From positions 1 through 13,992 of the forward strand of contig JAZRYW010000038.1 of assembly GCA_045600965.1 (NCBI GenBank): a stretch of DNA of 13,992 bases. Direction: 5' to 3'. Shown piece after piece: positions 7,163 to 13,992 of the stretch. Origin of the DNA: RGIG6374 sp045600965 (GTDB taxonomy: Bacteria; Bacteroidota; Bacteroidia; Bacteroidales; UBA932). A model generated the notes under the pieces. It made no database searches. It was not told the DNA's origin and was given only the letters and a program-made list of their open reading frames with translations. Numbering within the stretch: position 1 is the stretch's first letter; each line of letters starts with the position of its first letter. A program made the position numbers and the translations under genes.

Positions 7163-8826
7163 ACACCAATCGCTCCATAATCCGTCTGCTTGAAGAAAGC
7201 GTCCGCGCCAACTGGGACTGCACGGCACTGACCAACTACCGTGGCAGTTCGATCTCCTATGGCGAAATGGCGCTCGCCATAGAGAAACTTCACATATTCT
7301 ACAGACAGGCCGGCATCAGGCCCACGGACCGTGTAGCAGTATGCTCGCGCAACCAGTCGGCCTGGGGCGTATCTTTCCTGTCCGCAATGACCTGGGGTGC
7401 CGTGGTTGTCCCCATACTCCACGACTTCAAGCCTGCGACTGTCCAGAACCTCATACGTCACTGCGGGGCGAAGGCGCTTCTGGTGAGCGATGCCATCCGC
7501 AATGCCCTTCCCATCGAGAATATGCCTGAACTGGACTACGTCATAACTATGGAGGACTTCAATGTGGTGTGGGCGCGTGACGGACGGACGGGCACGGTGG
7601 ATGAACTGACCGCTTCTGAATTCGCGGCCCTTCATCCCCACGGATTCCATCCTTCGGACGTAGCATACTGTCAGGAGGATCCTTCGCAGACCGCCCTTAT
7701 CAACTACACTTCCGGCACTATGGGATTCTCCCGCGGAGTGGAACTCCCCTACAGGAGCATATCGGCCAACGTGGCCTTCGCAAAGAGGGTTCACAACCGT
7801 ATGGACAACACGTCAAAAGTGGTTTCGCTGCTCCCTACGGCCCATATGTACGGGATGATATTCGAGTTCCTCTATGAAATGACCATAGGTGCCAACACCT
7901 TTTTCCTGACAAGGCTGCCCAGCCCCAGGATAATTGCCGAGGCCTTCGGAACTGTCAGGCCCGACGTGATAGTGGCCGTTCCGCTCATCATAGAGAAGAT
8001 ATACCGGCAGAAACTGCTGCCATTGCTCAGCACCAACCGTTTCAAGCTGATGCTCAATCTCCCCGTGATGAGTTCAGCTGTCCGCAAGCGCATCTGCGAT
8101 GAACTGGTCGGCTCCTTCGGCGGCAGATTCAGCGAGGTCATAATAGGCGGCGCGGCGTTCAACAGGGAGGCCGAAGCATTCCTGCGGAAGATATCCTTCC
8201 CCTTCACCGTCGGCTACGGGATGGCCGAATGCGGGCCCATCATAACGTATTCCCCCGCCTCCGAGGCCAGATTATACTCCTGCGGCAAGGTGGTCGAAGG
8301 AATGGAAATAAGGATAGACTCGCCCGATCCGACCGCCATCCCGGGAGAGATATTCGTAAGGGGGGAGAACCTTTTCACCGGTTATTACCGCAATCCCCAG
8401 GCCACCGAAGAGGCTTTCACTCCCGACGGATGGTTCCGCACCGGGGATATGGGCGTGATGGACCGGGACGGTTACCTCTACCTCAAGGGCCGCTGCAAGA
8501 GTATGATACTCGGCCCTTCCGGACAGAACATCTATCCCGAGGAGATAGAGAGCAGCATCAACAACCTCGACTATGTGGAGGAATCCCTGGTCATAGAGTA
8601 TGATGGCGGCCTGCGGGCATTGATATATCCCGATTTCGACCAGGCGCGCAGGGACAACCTCTCCGCCGTGGACCTTCAGGCAAGGCTTGAGGAGGAAATG
8701 AGTTTTGTCAACGCCGACCTTCCGTCCTACAGCCAGCTTTCATCGGTGGCCATCATTGATGAGGAATTTGAAAAGACTCCTAAAAGGAGCATAAAAAGAT
8801 ATTTGTATCAACAAAAACAGAACTGA
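7159..8826 (+). CDS. AMP-binding enzyme, acyl-CoA synthetase-like
   Basis: This 555-residue member of the adenylate-forming superfamily probably activates a fatty acid with ATP to an acyl-adenylate and then acyl-CoA. Visible motifs are the P-loop TSGTMGFSRG (184-193), GYGMAECGP (352-360), GWFRTGD (424-430, with the ribose-binding aspartate D430), the hinge region LKGRCKSMI (442-450), GPSGQNIYPEE (452-462) and the C-terminal lysine region TPKRSIKR (540-547; probable catalytic K546). The P-loop departs from the usual TSGTTGxPKG: the Pro-Lys pair is Ser-Arg. The start is GTG at 7159, overlapping the exporter stop as GTGA. Acyl chain and acceptor are unknown. The neighbouring exporter suggests envelope lipid metabolism, which is inference. 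Confidence 0.88.
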   Translation: MNTNRSIIRLLEESVRANWDCTALTNYRGSSISYGEMALAIEKLHIFYRQAGIRPTDRVAVCSRNQSAWGVSFLSAMTWGAVVVPILHDFKPATVQNLIRHCGAKALLVSDAIRNALPIENMPELDYVITMEDFNVVWARDGRTGTVDELTASEFAALHPHGFHPSDVAYCQEDPSQTALINYTSGTMGFSRGVELPYRSISANVAFAKRVHNRMDNTSKVVSLLPTAHMYGMIFEFLYEMTIGANTFFLTRLPSPRIIAEAFGTVRPDVIVAVPLIIEKIYRQKLLPLLSTNRFKLMLNLPVMSSAVRKRICDELVGSFGGRFSEVIIGGAAFNREAEAFLRKISFPFTVGYGMAECGPIITYSPASEARLYSCGKVVEGMEIRIDSPDPTAIPGEIFVRGENLFTGYYRNPQATEEAFTPDGWFRTGDMGVMDRDGYLYLKGRCKSMILGPSGQNIYPEEIESSINNLDYVEESLVIEYDGGLRALIYPDFDQARRDNLSAVDLQARLEEEMSFVNADLPSYSQLSSVAIIDEEFEKTPKRSIKRYLYQQKQN

Positions 8827-8827
8827 T

Positions 8828-9247
8828 ATGGCAAGTGCTGAAAAACAGCTTCAATTTGACAGAAGCTATCTCGATATGGCGACCGTATGGGCGCGCAATT
8901 CATATTGCAAGAGGCGTCAGGTGGGCGCGCTCATCGTAAAGGACAGGATGATAATCTCCGACGGATATAATGGGACGCCCTCCGGCTTCGAGAACAACTG
9001 TGAGGACGAGGCGGGCCTTACCAAGCCCTATGTACTTCACGCTGAGGCGAATGCTATTACAAAAGTCTCCAAGTCGGGTAACAGCAGCGACGGAGCGACC
9101 CTCTATGTCACCGCCGCCCCCTGTATGGAATGCGCCAAACTGATAATCCAGGCGGGGATACGCAGGGTGGTCTATCACGATGAATACCGTGTTATGGACG
9201 GAGTGAACCTGCTCGTCAAGGCCGGTGTCGAGGTTGAAAAACTATAA
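8828..9247 (+). CDS. dCMP deaminase (deoxycytidylate deaminase) family protein
   Basis: This 139-residue zinc enzyme of the cytidine deaminase superfamily is predicted to convert dCMP to dUMP, the precursor of dTMP, in the cytoplasm. The catalytic zinc site is complete: HAE (71-73, with the proton-shuttling glutamate) and PCMEC (98-102). The N-terminal QVGALIV and DGYNGTPSG segments (31-37 and 45-53) match the dCMP deaminase/ComEB subgroup rather than free cytidine deaminases or tRNA deaminases. Its ATG lies one base after the stop of the preceding gene, so it is part of the same operon. It is followed closely by the S41 peptidase gene, a pairing often seen in Bacteroidota. Confidence 0.9.
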   Translation: MASAEKQLQFDRSYLDMATVWARNSYCKRRQVGALIVKDRMIISDGYNGTPSGFENNCEDEAGLTKPYVLHAEANAITKVSKSGNSSDGATLYVTAAPCMECAKLIIQAGIRRVVYHDEYRVMDGVNLLVKAGVEVEKL

Positions 9248-9251
9248 TCGT

Positions 9252-10868
9252 ATGGCAATGGAACAGTTCAAAAAAATACTCAGGGCCGCCATACGCGTGG
9301 TTGCGTGGGCGATAGTGGTCGGCCTTCTTCTCATACTCATCAGGCGCACCGTGACCGACCGCCGTCAGGCCGTCAAGGTCGATCAGACCGCCGCCTCTTG
9401 GAACAAGCTTCTTCTCATCCTGAACAACGTGGATGAGAACTATGTGGACACAATCGACTACAATGCCGTCACGGAAGAGGCCATCGCCACCATACTCTCC
9501 AAACTCGACCCTCACTCCACCTATCTTCCTCCCGAGGATTTGAGCAAGGCCGAGGAGAACCTTATGGGCAATTTCGGAGGAATAGGCATAGAGTTCAACG
9601 TGCCCGAGGACACGGCCATAGTGGCCCGTGTAATACACGGAGGGCCGTCCGAGAGGGCGGGCCTTATGGAGGGTGACCGTGTGGTGACCGTTGACGGAAG
9701 GACCATAGCCGGAGTCTCGATGCCTCAGGACACTATGGTCAAGCTTATGCGCGGTCCCCAGGACAGCAAGGTGGTCATAGGCATACGCCGCAACGGCGAG
9801 GCCGACATCCTGCCGTTCGAGATAGTGCGCGGCACCATCCCGCAGAAGAGCGTGACGGCATACTATATGGTCAACGACACCACGGCATACATCAAGATTG
9901 AGAAATATGCCCGCACCACCTACCAGGAGTTCTGCCTTGCTATGGCTATGATGAAGCAGCAGGGCGCCACCAGGGCCATCCTCGATTTGAGGGACAATCT
10001 CGGAGGCTTTATGGAGCCGGCCATCAAGATGGCCAACGAGTTCCTTCCCGTAGGCGATCTGATTGTCTATCTCGAAGGCCGCCACCGCCGCCGTGAAGAC
10101 TTCTATGCCGACGGAAGGGGAGTGTTCAAGGACGTGAAGCTTGCCATACTCATAAATGACAATTCGGCATCCGCCAGCGAGATCTTCGCAGGCGCGATGC
10201 AGGACAACGACAGGGCAACCATATATGGCCGCCGCTCCTTCGGCAAGGGCCTTGTGCAGGAGCCCATCAACTATTCCGACGGCTCAGGAATAAGGCTCAC
10301 GGTAGCCCGCTATCACACGCCCACCGGGCGTATCGTGCAGAAGCCCTACAACGACGGGGACGAATACGGTCTCGACATCTACGAGCGTTATGCCCACGGT
10401 GAAATGGTTTCCGCCGACAGCATCAGGGTGGATGAATCCCTCAAGTTTACAACCCCGGGCGGACGTACCGTATATGGCGGAGGCGGCATCACACCCGATG
10501 TGTTCGTGCCCATTGACACCACCGGTGTGACCGATTTCCTGATTGCCTGCAACCGCAAGTCTGTCATAGCCAAGTTCGGCCTCAAGACAGCGGACAAATA
10601 CCGCAGCGCTATGTCCTCGTTCACCACAATGAAGCAGGTGGACGCCTTCATAAGCGGTCTCAACCTCTCCGGTGAGTTCCTTGCATTCGCCGCGTCACAG
10701 GGCATACGTCCCGCGGCAGGGGAATGGGAGGAGTCTTCCGCCTACATATTGTCAATGGTCAAGGCGCTTGTAGGAAGGGCCTCTCCGCTTGACGAGGAGG
10801 CTTTCTACACTTATTGGAATTCCTATGACAATGTGTTCCGGACTGTGCTCGAGAAGGATCTCTTCTAG
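9252..10868 (+). CDS. S41 family C-terminal processing peptidase (CtpA/Tsp-like)
   Basis: A periplasmic serine peptidase anchored by one N-terminal membrane segment (about residues 10-30). A PDZ domain follows (GGIGIEF, then GGPSERAGLMEGDRVVTVDG), then the S41 catalytic core. The catalytic pair is the middle serine of NSASASE (S307) and the lysine of SFGKG (K332). They are 25 residues apart, the same spacing as S430/K455 in E. coli Tsp. Family members trim or degrade envelope proteins from their C-termini. I chose the ATG at 9252, five bases after the deaminase stop (538 residues). A GTG at 9225 would add nine residues and overlap the deaminase, and an ATG at 9258 is also possible. It is the last gene of the operon and abuts a convergent gene. 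Confidence 0.9.
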   Translation: MAMEQFKKILRAAIRVVAWAIVVGLLLILIRRTVTDRRQAVKVDQTAASWNKLLLILNNVDENYVDTIDYNAVTEEAIATILSKLDPHSTYLPPEDLSKAEENLMGNFGGIGIEFNVPEDTAIVARVIHGGPSERAGLMEGDRVVTVDGRTIAGVSMPQDTMVKLMRGPQDSKVVIGIRRNGEADILPFEIVRGTIPQKSVTAYYMVNDTTAYIKIEKYARTTYQEFCLAMAMMKQQGATRAILDLRDNLGGFMEPAIKMANEFLPVGDLIVYLEGRHRRREDFYADGRGVFKDVKLAILINDNSASASEIFAGAMQDNDRATIYGRRSFGKGLVQEPINYSDGSGIRLTVARYHTPTGRIVQKPYNDGDEYGLDIYERYAHGEMVSADSIRVDESLKFTTPGGRTVYGGGGITPDVFVPIDTTGVTDFLIACNRKSVIAKFGLKTADKYRSAMSSFTTMKQVDAFISGLNLSGEFLAFAASQGIRPAAGEWEESSAYILSMVKALVGRASPLDEEAFYTYWNSYDNVFRTVLEKDLF

Positions 10869-11609
10869 TCACTGTTCGAGGAAACGGTAGAGAATCTGTC
10901 CGATCTGTTTTTCGGGAGCGGACTCCGAACTGCTGAAGCGTGAGCGCTTCGCGGCATCCACCGCCAGATGGTGCAGGTTTTCGTTGGGGGTGGAGAGGCT
11001 TTCGATGACGCTGGCGGCGATGACCCGGCCCTTGCGGTTGACGACTATTTCCACTGCCACATCACCTCCGCCATACCATTTGTATGCGGGCACGCTCAGA
11101 TTGCGGCCTTTCCTGCCGTCAAGCGTGTATGAAATCACGGACGGGCCCCTGTAGGCGCCTTCGGCGTCGGATTCTTCGGGAGCGTTGTTGAGGTCAACGG
11201 TCTCATTGAGCGACGCTTCGTCGCGAAGGGCGTCCCTTTTCGAAGCGTCAAGCCTCTTCTGCAGTTCGCGGGCCTCGTCATAGACCTTCTCACCGCGTCT
11301 GCCGCTGTTGTCACGGAGCCTGGAGCCCGCATCTACAGCCACGTTGCGCACGTTGTTCTGCTTGCGCGCCTCGGCTATCATACGGTCGAGCTCGTCGCTG
11401 ACGCTCTGCTTGAATTCCACCTCCTTCTGTTCCTTCTCCCTCTGCTCCTGCTTTGTGAAGTCAAGCACGAAACTGGTCTCCTTGGATATCACTCCGCCTA
11501 TGGAGCAGCACAGGAGCACTATGAGCAGCGTGAGATGAAAAATCAACGTGGAGTAGAGCCCCACGTTGCTTCTCTTTCCTTCTGAAGGTTGCCGCCCGTT
11601 GTCCGCCAT
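10869..11609 (-). CDS. TonB-domain membrane protein
   Basis: This 246-residue protein has one membrane helix near residues 17-40, a highly charged Glu/Lys/Arg-rich, probably coiled-coil stretch (about 50-130), and a C-terminal domain (about 172-246) like TonB: YKWYGGGDVAVEIVVNRKGRVIAASVI, then AVDAAKRSRFSS, then a final strand QILYRF. TonB-like proteins transmit inner-membrane energy to outer-membrane transporters. The middle lacks the usual proline-rich spacer, so it may be a divergent TonB or a structural relative. It follows udk by one base (its ATG at 11607-11609) and probably shares the asnS-udk transcript. Its TGA starts at the base right after the stop of the convergent peptidase gene, with no terminator between. 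No ExbB or ExbD gene is nearby. Confidence 0.75.
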   Translation of the reverse strand: MADNGRQPSEGKRSNVGLYSTLIFHLTLLIVLLCCSIGGVISKETSFVLDFTKQEQREKEQKEVEFKQSVSDELDRMIAEARKQNNVRNVAVDAGSRLRDNSGRRGEKVYDEARELQKRLDASKRDALRDEASLNETVDLNNAPEESDAEGAYRGPSVISYTLDGRKGRNLSVPAYKWYGGGDVAVEIVVNRKGRVIAASVIESLSTPNENLHHLAVDAAKRSRFSSSESAPEKQIGQILYRFLEQ

Positions 11610-11610
11610 A

Positions 11611-12225
11611 CTACTGATCCTTCCTGGTCATTTTCCGTATGGCCTGCCAGAGCACGTTGATGGCGACCCTGTTGTGGCCCCCTTGAGGTATGATTATGTC
11701 GGCGTAGCGCTTGCTGGGGGATATGAACTGGAGGTGCATCGGCTTGACGGTCTTCTGGTATCGTTCAAGCACCTGCTCCACGTTCTTGCCGCGTTCCATT
11801 ATGTCCCTGCGTATGACCCTGATGAGCCTTGAGTCATCGTCAGCGTCAACGAATACCTTTATGTCGAAAAGGTCGCGCAGCTCTTCGTTGGTGAAGATGA
11901 GTATGCCTTCCACGATTATTATCTCCGAAGGGTCCACCTTGACGGTCTCCTTCGATCTGGTGCAGGTGATGTAGGAGTATGATGGCTGCTGGATCGGCCT
12001 GCCTTCCTTGAGGTCCTTCAGCTGGCTGACCAGAAGCGGCCAGTCGATGGAGTTGGGATGGTCGAAATTGAGCTTCTGCCTCTCCTCCATCGGAAGATGC
12101 CCCTGGTCGAGGTAGTAGTTGTCCTGAGGTATGACAGTGACTTCACGGCCCATCTTTTCCTTGATGGCCCTTACGACTGTCGTCTTGCCTGAGCCGGTGC
12201 CGCCGGCGATGCCTATTACCAACAT
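11611..12225 (-). CDS. udk: Uridine kinase
   Basis: A 204-residue cytoplasmic kinase that phosphorylates uridine and cytidine to UMP and CMP in pyrimidine salvage. The P-loop GGTGSGKTT is at residues 8-16. The PQDNYY segment, followed by NFDHPNSIDWPLL, is the typical uridine kinase nucleoside-site signature, and IIIVEGILIF is the Walker-B-like strand. Length fits bacterial Udk (about 205-215). It lies 10 bases after asnS and 1 base before the TonB-domain gene on the same strand, so the three are probably cotranscribed. The dCMP deaminase in the convergent operon also serves pyrimidine supply, but there is no evidence that the two are linked. Confidence 0.95.
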   Translation of the reverse strand: MLVIGIAGGTGSGKTTVVRAIKEKMGREVTVIPQDNYYLDQGHLPMEERQKLNFDHPNSIDWPLLVSQLKDLKEGRPIQQPSYSYITCTRSKETVKVDPSEIIIVEGILIFTNEELRDLFDIKVFVDADDDSRLIRVIRRDIMERGKNVEQVLERYQKTVKPMHLQFISPSKRYADIIIPQGGHNRVAINVLWQAIRKMTRKDQ

Positions 12226-12235
12226 AAGCGTTCTG

Positions 12236-13612
12236 TTAGAATTCCGCAGTCTTGGGTGTCCTGGGGAAGGGTATCACGTCGCGTATGTTCTGCATACCTG
12301 TCACGAAGAGCAGCAGACGCTCGAATCCGAGGCCGAAACCGCTGTGAGGACAGCTTCCGTAGCGGCGCGTGTCAAGGTACCACCAGAGGTTGGTGGTGTC
12401 CATCTTGAGCTCCTCGATGCGCTTGAGGAGTTTCTCCATAGAGGATTCCCTTTCGGAGCCACCGATGATCTCGCCTATCCTGGGGAAAAGCACGTCGGTG
12501 CCGCGTACGGTCTTGCCGTCGTCGTTCTGCTTCATATAGAAGGCCTTGATGTCCTTGGGGTAGTCGGTCAGGATGACGGGTTTGCCGAAATGCTTCTCGA
12601 CAAGGTAGCGTTCGTGCTCGCTCTGGAGGTCTGCGCCCCAGTAGATGGGATATTCGAACTTCTGGCCGGACTTCTCGAGTATGTCGATTCCCTCGGTGTA
12701 TGTCAGTCTCACGAAATCGGTGGAAACAACGCTCTGAAGACGCTCCAGCAGGGTGGGGTCTATCATCTTGTTGAGGAAGTCGAGGTCGTCCCTGCAATTG
12801 TCAAGGGCATACTGGACGAGGTATTTGATGAATTCCTCCTCGAGGTCCATAAGGTCGGTCATATCGTAGAACGCCATTTCGGGTTCTATCATCCAGAATT
12901 CCGCAAGGTGACGGGGAGTGTTGGAGTTCTCGGCGCGGAAAGTGGGACCGAAGGTGTAGATGCTGCCCAGCGCCGTCGCTCCGAGTTCGCCTTCCAGCTG
13001 TCCGCTGACGGTCAGTGAGGTGTGGCGGCCGAAGAAATCCTCTGAATAGTCTATCGCTCCGTCCTCTGTGCGGGGCAGGTTGTCGGGATCGAGGGTGGTG
13101 ACCTGGCACATTTCGCCTGCGCCTTCGCAGTCGGATGCGGTGATCAGAGGGGTGTGCAGATAGACGAAGCCCTTGTCATTGAAGAACTTGTGGATGGCGA
13201 AAGCCATAGCGTGCCTGATGCGGAGCACTGCACCGAAAGTATTGGTGCGGGGACGCAGGTGGGCGATGCTGCGCAGGAATTCCATACTGTGGCCCTTCTT
13301 CTGGAGGGGGTAGGTGCTGTCGGCGGTGCCGTATATCTCTATCTCCCTGGCGTGTATCTCCACGCTCTGTCCGCTTCCTATCGATTCGACCACGGTGCCC
13401 TTGGCGCAGATGCAGGCGCCGGTGTTGATCTGCTTGAGGAATTCTTCGTCGAAGGTGGCGGCGTCACAAACTATCTGTATGTTGTTGATGGTGGACCCGT
13501 CGTTGAGCGCTATGAAAGATACGTTCTTGTTGCCCCTGCGGGTGCGAACCCAGCCCTTGGCAACGACTTCCGTTCCGGGAGTCTGTTTGAGGAGATCTAT
13601 TACCCTTTGCAT
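12236..13612 (-). CDS. asnS: Asparaginyl-tRNA synthetase
   Basis: A 458-residue class IIb aminoacyl-tRNA synthetase that charges tRNA-Asn with asparagine. The N-terminal OB-fold anticodon-binding domain (about residues 15-100; VVAKGWVRTRRGNKNVSFIALNDGS) is followed by the class II catalytic core. Motif 2 is FRAENSNTPRH (225-235) and motif 3 is GFGLGFERLL (425-434), ending in the conserved IPFPRTP (447-453). The FRAENSNTPRHLAEF sequence and the normal length favour AsnRS over AspRS. It is the first gene of the minus-strand operon with udk and the TonB-domain gene, preceded by a clear promoter and a leader of about 22 bases. The ATG at 13612 is the family's usual start. Confidence 0.97.
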   Translation of the reverse strand: MQRVIDLLKQTPGTEVVAKGWVRTRRGNKNVSFIALNDGSTINNIQIVCDAATFDEEFLKQINTGACICAKGTVVESIGSGQSVEIHAREIEIYGTADSTYPLQKKGHSMEFLRSIAHLRPRTNTFGAVLRIRHAMAFAIHKFFNDKGFVYLHTPLITASDCEGAGEMCQVTTLDPDNLPRTEDGAIDYSEDFFGRHTSLTVSGQLEGELGATALGSIYTFGPTFRAENSNTPRHLAEFWMIEPEMAFYDMTDLMDLEEEFIKYLVQYALDNCRDDLDFLNKMIDPTLLERLQSVVSTDFVRLTYTEGIDILEKSGQKFEYPIYWGADLQSEHERYLVEKHFGKPVILTDYPKDIKAFYMKQNDDGKTVRGTDVLFPRIGEIIGGSERESSMEKLLKRIEELKMDTTNLWWYLDTRRYGSCPHSGFGLGFERLLLFVTGMQNIRDVIPFPRTPKTAEF

Positions 13613-13640
13613 TGTTTTTTGCTGTTAGCGATTCAATCTG

Positions 13641-13673
13641 CTAAGATACGGAAAATAGATGAATGAGCAACAA
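13641..13673 (-). promoter_or_regulatory. Promoter of the asnS operon
   Basis: On the minus strand TTGTTG (13668-13673) precedes a 19-bp spacer and TATCTTAG (13641-13648), one mismatch from the Bacteroidota -7 box TAnnTTTG. The start site would fall near 13634, about 22 bases before the asnS ATG. Confidence 0.65.
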
Positions 13674-13692
13674 TTTTGTGCCTTCATGCAGG

Positions 13693-13854
13693 CAGCGAAG
13701 CAGATGAAGGTGGCATAGACCATCTGAAGGCCTGTCCACCCGCGGACAGGAGTAGCGGGAGGGGCCCAAGTTGAACGAAGTGAAACTTGGGAGGGCCGAG
13801 CGCACGAAAGTGCGCGAGTCCTGAAGATGGTCTATGCCACCTTCGGCGTAGCTG
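13693..13854. other. Structured element: 20-bp stem enclosing three hairpins
   Basis: A perfect 20-bp stem pairs 13706-13725 with 13825-13844 (arms begin GAAGGTGGCATAG and end CTATGCCACCTTC). Inside are three hairpins. A is CCTGTCC/GGACAGG (13731-13737 with 13744-13750). B is CCCAAGTT/AACTTGGG (13765-13772 with 13784-13791). C is GCGCAC/GTGCGC (13800-13805 with 13810-13815) with a GAAA loop. Just inside the long stem, two possible G-A/A-G pairs (13726-13727 with 13823-13824) are followed by AGG/CCT. Outside, CAGC (13693-13696) could pair with GCTG (13851-13854). The GAAA tetraloop and tandem G-A pairs suggest an RNA read on the plus strand, but a multi-copy palindromic DNA repeat is equally possible. 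No protein frame is convincing. Confidence 0.55.
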
Positions 13855-13882
13855 ACTGTCTGACTGTCTGACTGTCTGACTG
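13852..13882. repeat. Tandem repeat of CTGACTGT, about four copies
   Basis: Three perfect copies of the 8-base unit CTGACTGT (13852-13859, 13860-13867, 13868-13875) are followed by a fourth lacking its last base (13876-13882). It lies directly beside the three-hairpin element. Such short units can change copy number by replication slippage. Confidence 0.9.
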
Positions 13883-13897
13883 CCGGCAGGAAGCCGG
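13883..13897. repeat. Short GC-rich hairpin
   Basis: CCGGC (13883-13887) and GCCGG (13893-13897) form a 5-bp stem around AGGAA. It lies between the tandem repeat and the terminator. Confidence 0.5.
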
Positions 13898-13907
13898 TAT
13901 AAACGAC

Positions 13908-13939
13908 AAAAAAAAGGTGGCCTCAATTTAAGCCACCTT
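13908..13939 (-). terminator. Rho-independent terminator of the partial minus-strand gene
   Basis: AAGGTGGC (13914-13921) and GCCACCTT (13932-13939) form an 8-bp stem with a 10-base loop. On the minus strand it is followed by a run of T residues (the plus-strand A run at 13908-13913). It lies 23 bases after the stop of the gene ending at 13963. A short CTTTT after the stem on the plus strand makes weak bidirectional function possible. Confidence 0.8.
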
Positions 13940-13962
13940 CTTTTATGTAGTACAGATGAATG

Positions 13963-13992
13963 TTACTTGGACAGACCCTGACGGGCGGAGTA
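13963..13992 (-). CDS. C-terminal end of an unidentified gene (partial)
   Basis: The frame entering from the right edge on the minus strand reads YSARQGLSK and then stops at TAA (13963-13965). A good terminator 23 bases further on supports a real gene end. Nine residues are too few to name the product, and I do not recognise it. Confidence 0.5.
   Translation of the reverse strand, partial: YSARQGLSK

Noticed and set aside
9216..10085. 289-codon minus-strand frame across the S41 peptidase gene
   Set aside because: It is antisense to the PDZ and catalytic regions, whose plus-strand motifs are intact. The His/Gly-rich translation looks like a codon shadow.
12131..13018. 295-codon plus-strand frame across udk and asnS
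   Set aside because: It runs antisense to two clear housekeeping genes with complete motifs and has no motif of its own.
13154..13666. 170-codon plus-strand frame over the asnS N-terminus and promoter
   Set aside because: It is antisense to the OB-fold region, and its translation is low-complexity Val/Gly/Ala/Leu.
13684..13926. 80-codon minus-strand frame across the structured element
   Set aside because: The frame spans hairpins, the tandem repeat and part of the terminator. It has no homology signal that I recognise, and the palindromes explain the sequence better than coding does.
1..13992. CRISPR array, tRNA or rRNA genes
   Set aside because: I saw no regularly spaced direct repeats with unique spacers, and no tRNA cloverleaf or rRNA-like segment. 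The three-hairpin element lacks a TTC loop, a CCA end and standard tRNA arm lengths.

Overview
The window looks like chromosomal DNA of a Bacteroidota bacterium, most likely a GC-rich, perhaps uncultured, Bacteroidales member. Reasons: genes lack clear Shine-Dalgarno sequences; three upstream regions carry Bacteroidota-type promoters (TTG, 19-bp spacer, a -7 box close to TAnnTTTG); and gene content such as a DUF3352-like protein and a dCMP deaminase next to an S41 peptidase is typical of that phylum. The genus cannot be fixed from the sequence alone.

Layout. Positions 1-118 form a long imperfect palindrome that continues to the window edge. A minus-strand toxin-antitoxin pair follows (antitoxin 597-848, RelE/ParE-like toxin 298-600) behind its own promoter in an AT-rich patch. 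A Na/phosphate cotransporter with a PhoU-like tail (1106-2791) has its own promoter. The 376-bp gap at 2792-3167 holds a MITE-like element: 13-bp terminal inverted repeats, flanking 12-bp direct repeats, and several internal hairpins.

A tight five-gene plus-strand operon runs from 3168 to 10868: a membrane-anchored DUF3352-like protein, an MsbA-type ABC exporter, an acyl-CoA-synthetase-like AMP-binding enzyme, a dCMP deaminase and an S41 C-terminal processing peptidase. The first three genes are joined by 4-bp start/stop overlaps. The theme is mainly envelope and lipid handling, with one nucleotide-metabolism gene. It meets, with no intervening base, a minus-strand operon read asnS (asparaginyl-tRNA synthetase), udk (uridine kinase), then a TonB-domain membrane protein (13612 down to 10869), driven by a promoter at 13641-13673.

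Upstream of asnS, 13690-13900 is a highly structured non-coding stretch. A perfect 20-bp stem encloses three hairpins, one closed by a GAAA tetraloop. It is followed by an 8-bp tandem repeat, a small hairpin, and the terminator of a minus-strand gene of which only the last nine codons are visible. This element and the MITE-like element at 2953-3156 are the least explained parts of the window. The protein-coding genes are ordinary housekeeping or envelope genes, and I see no clearly new multi-gene system.
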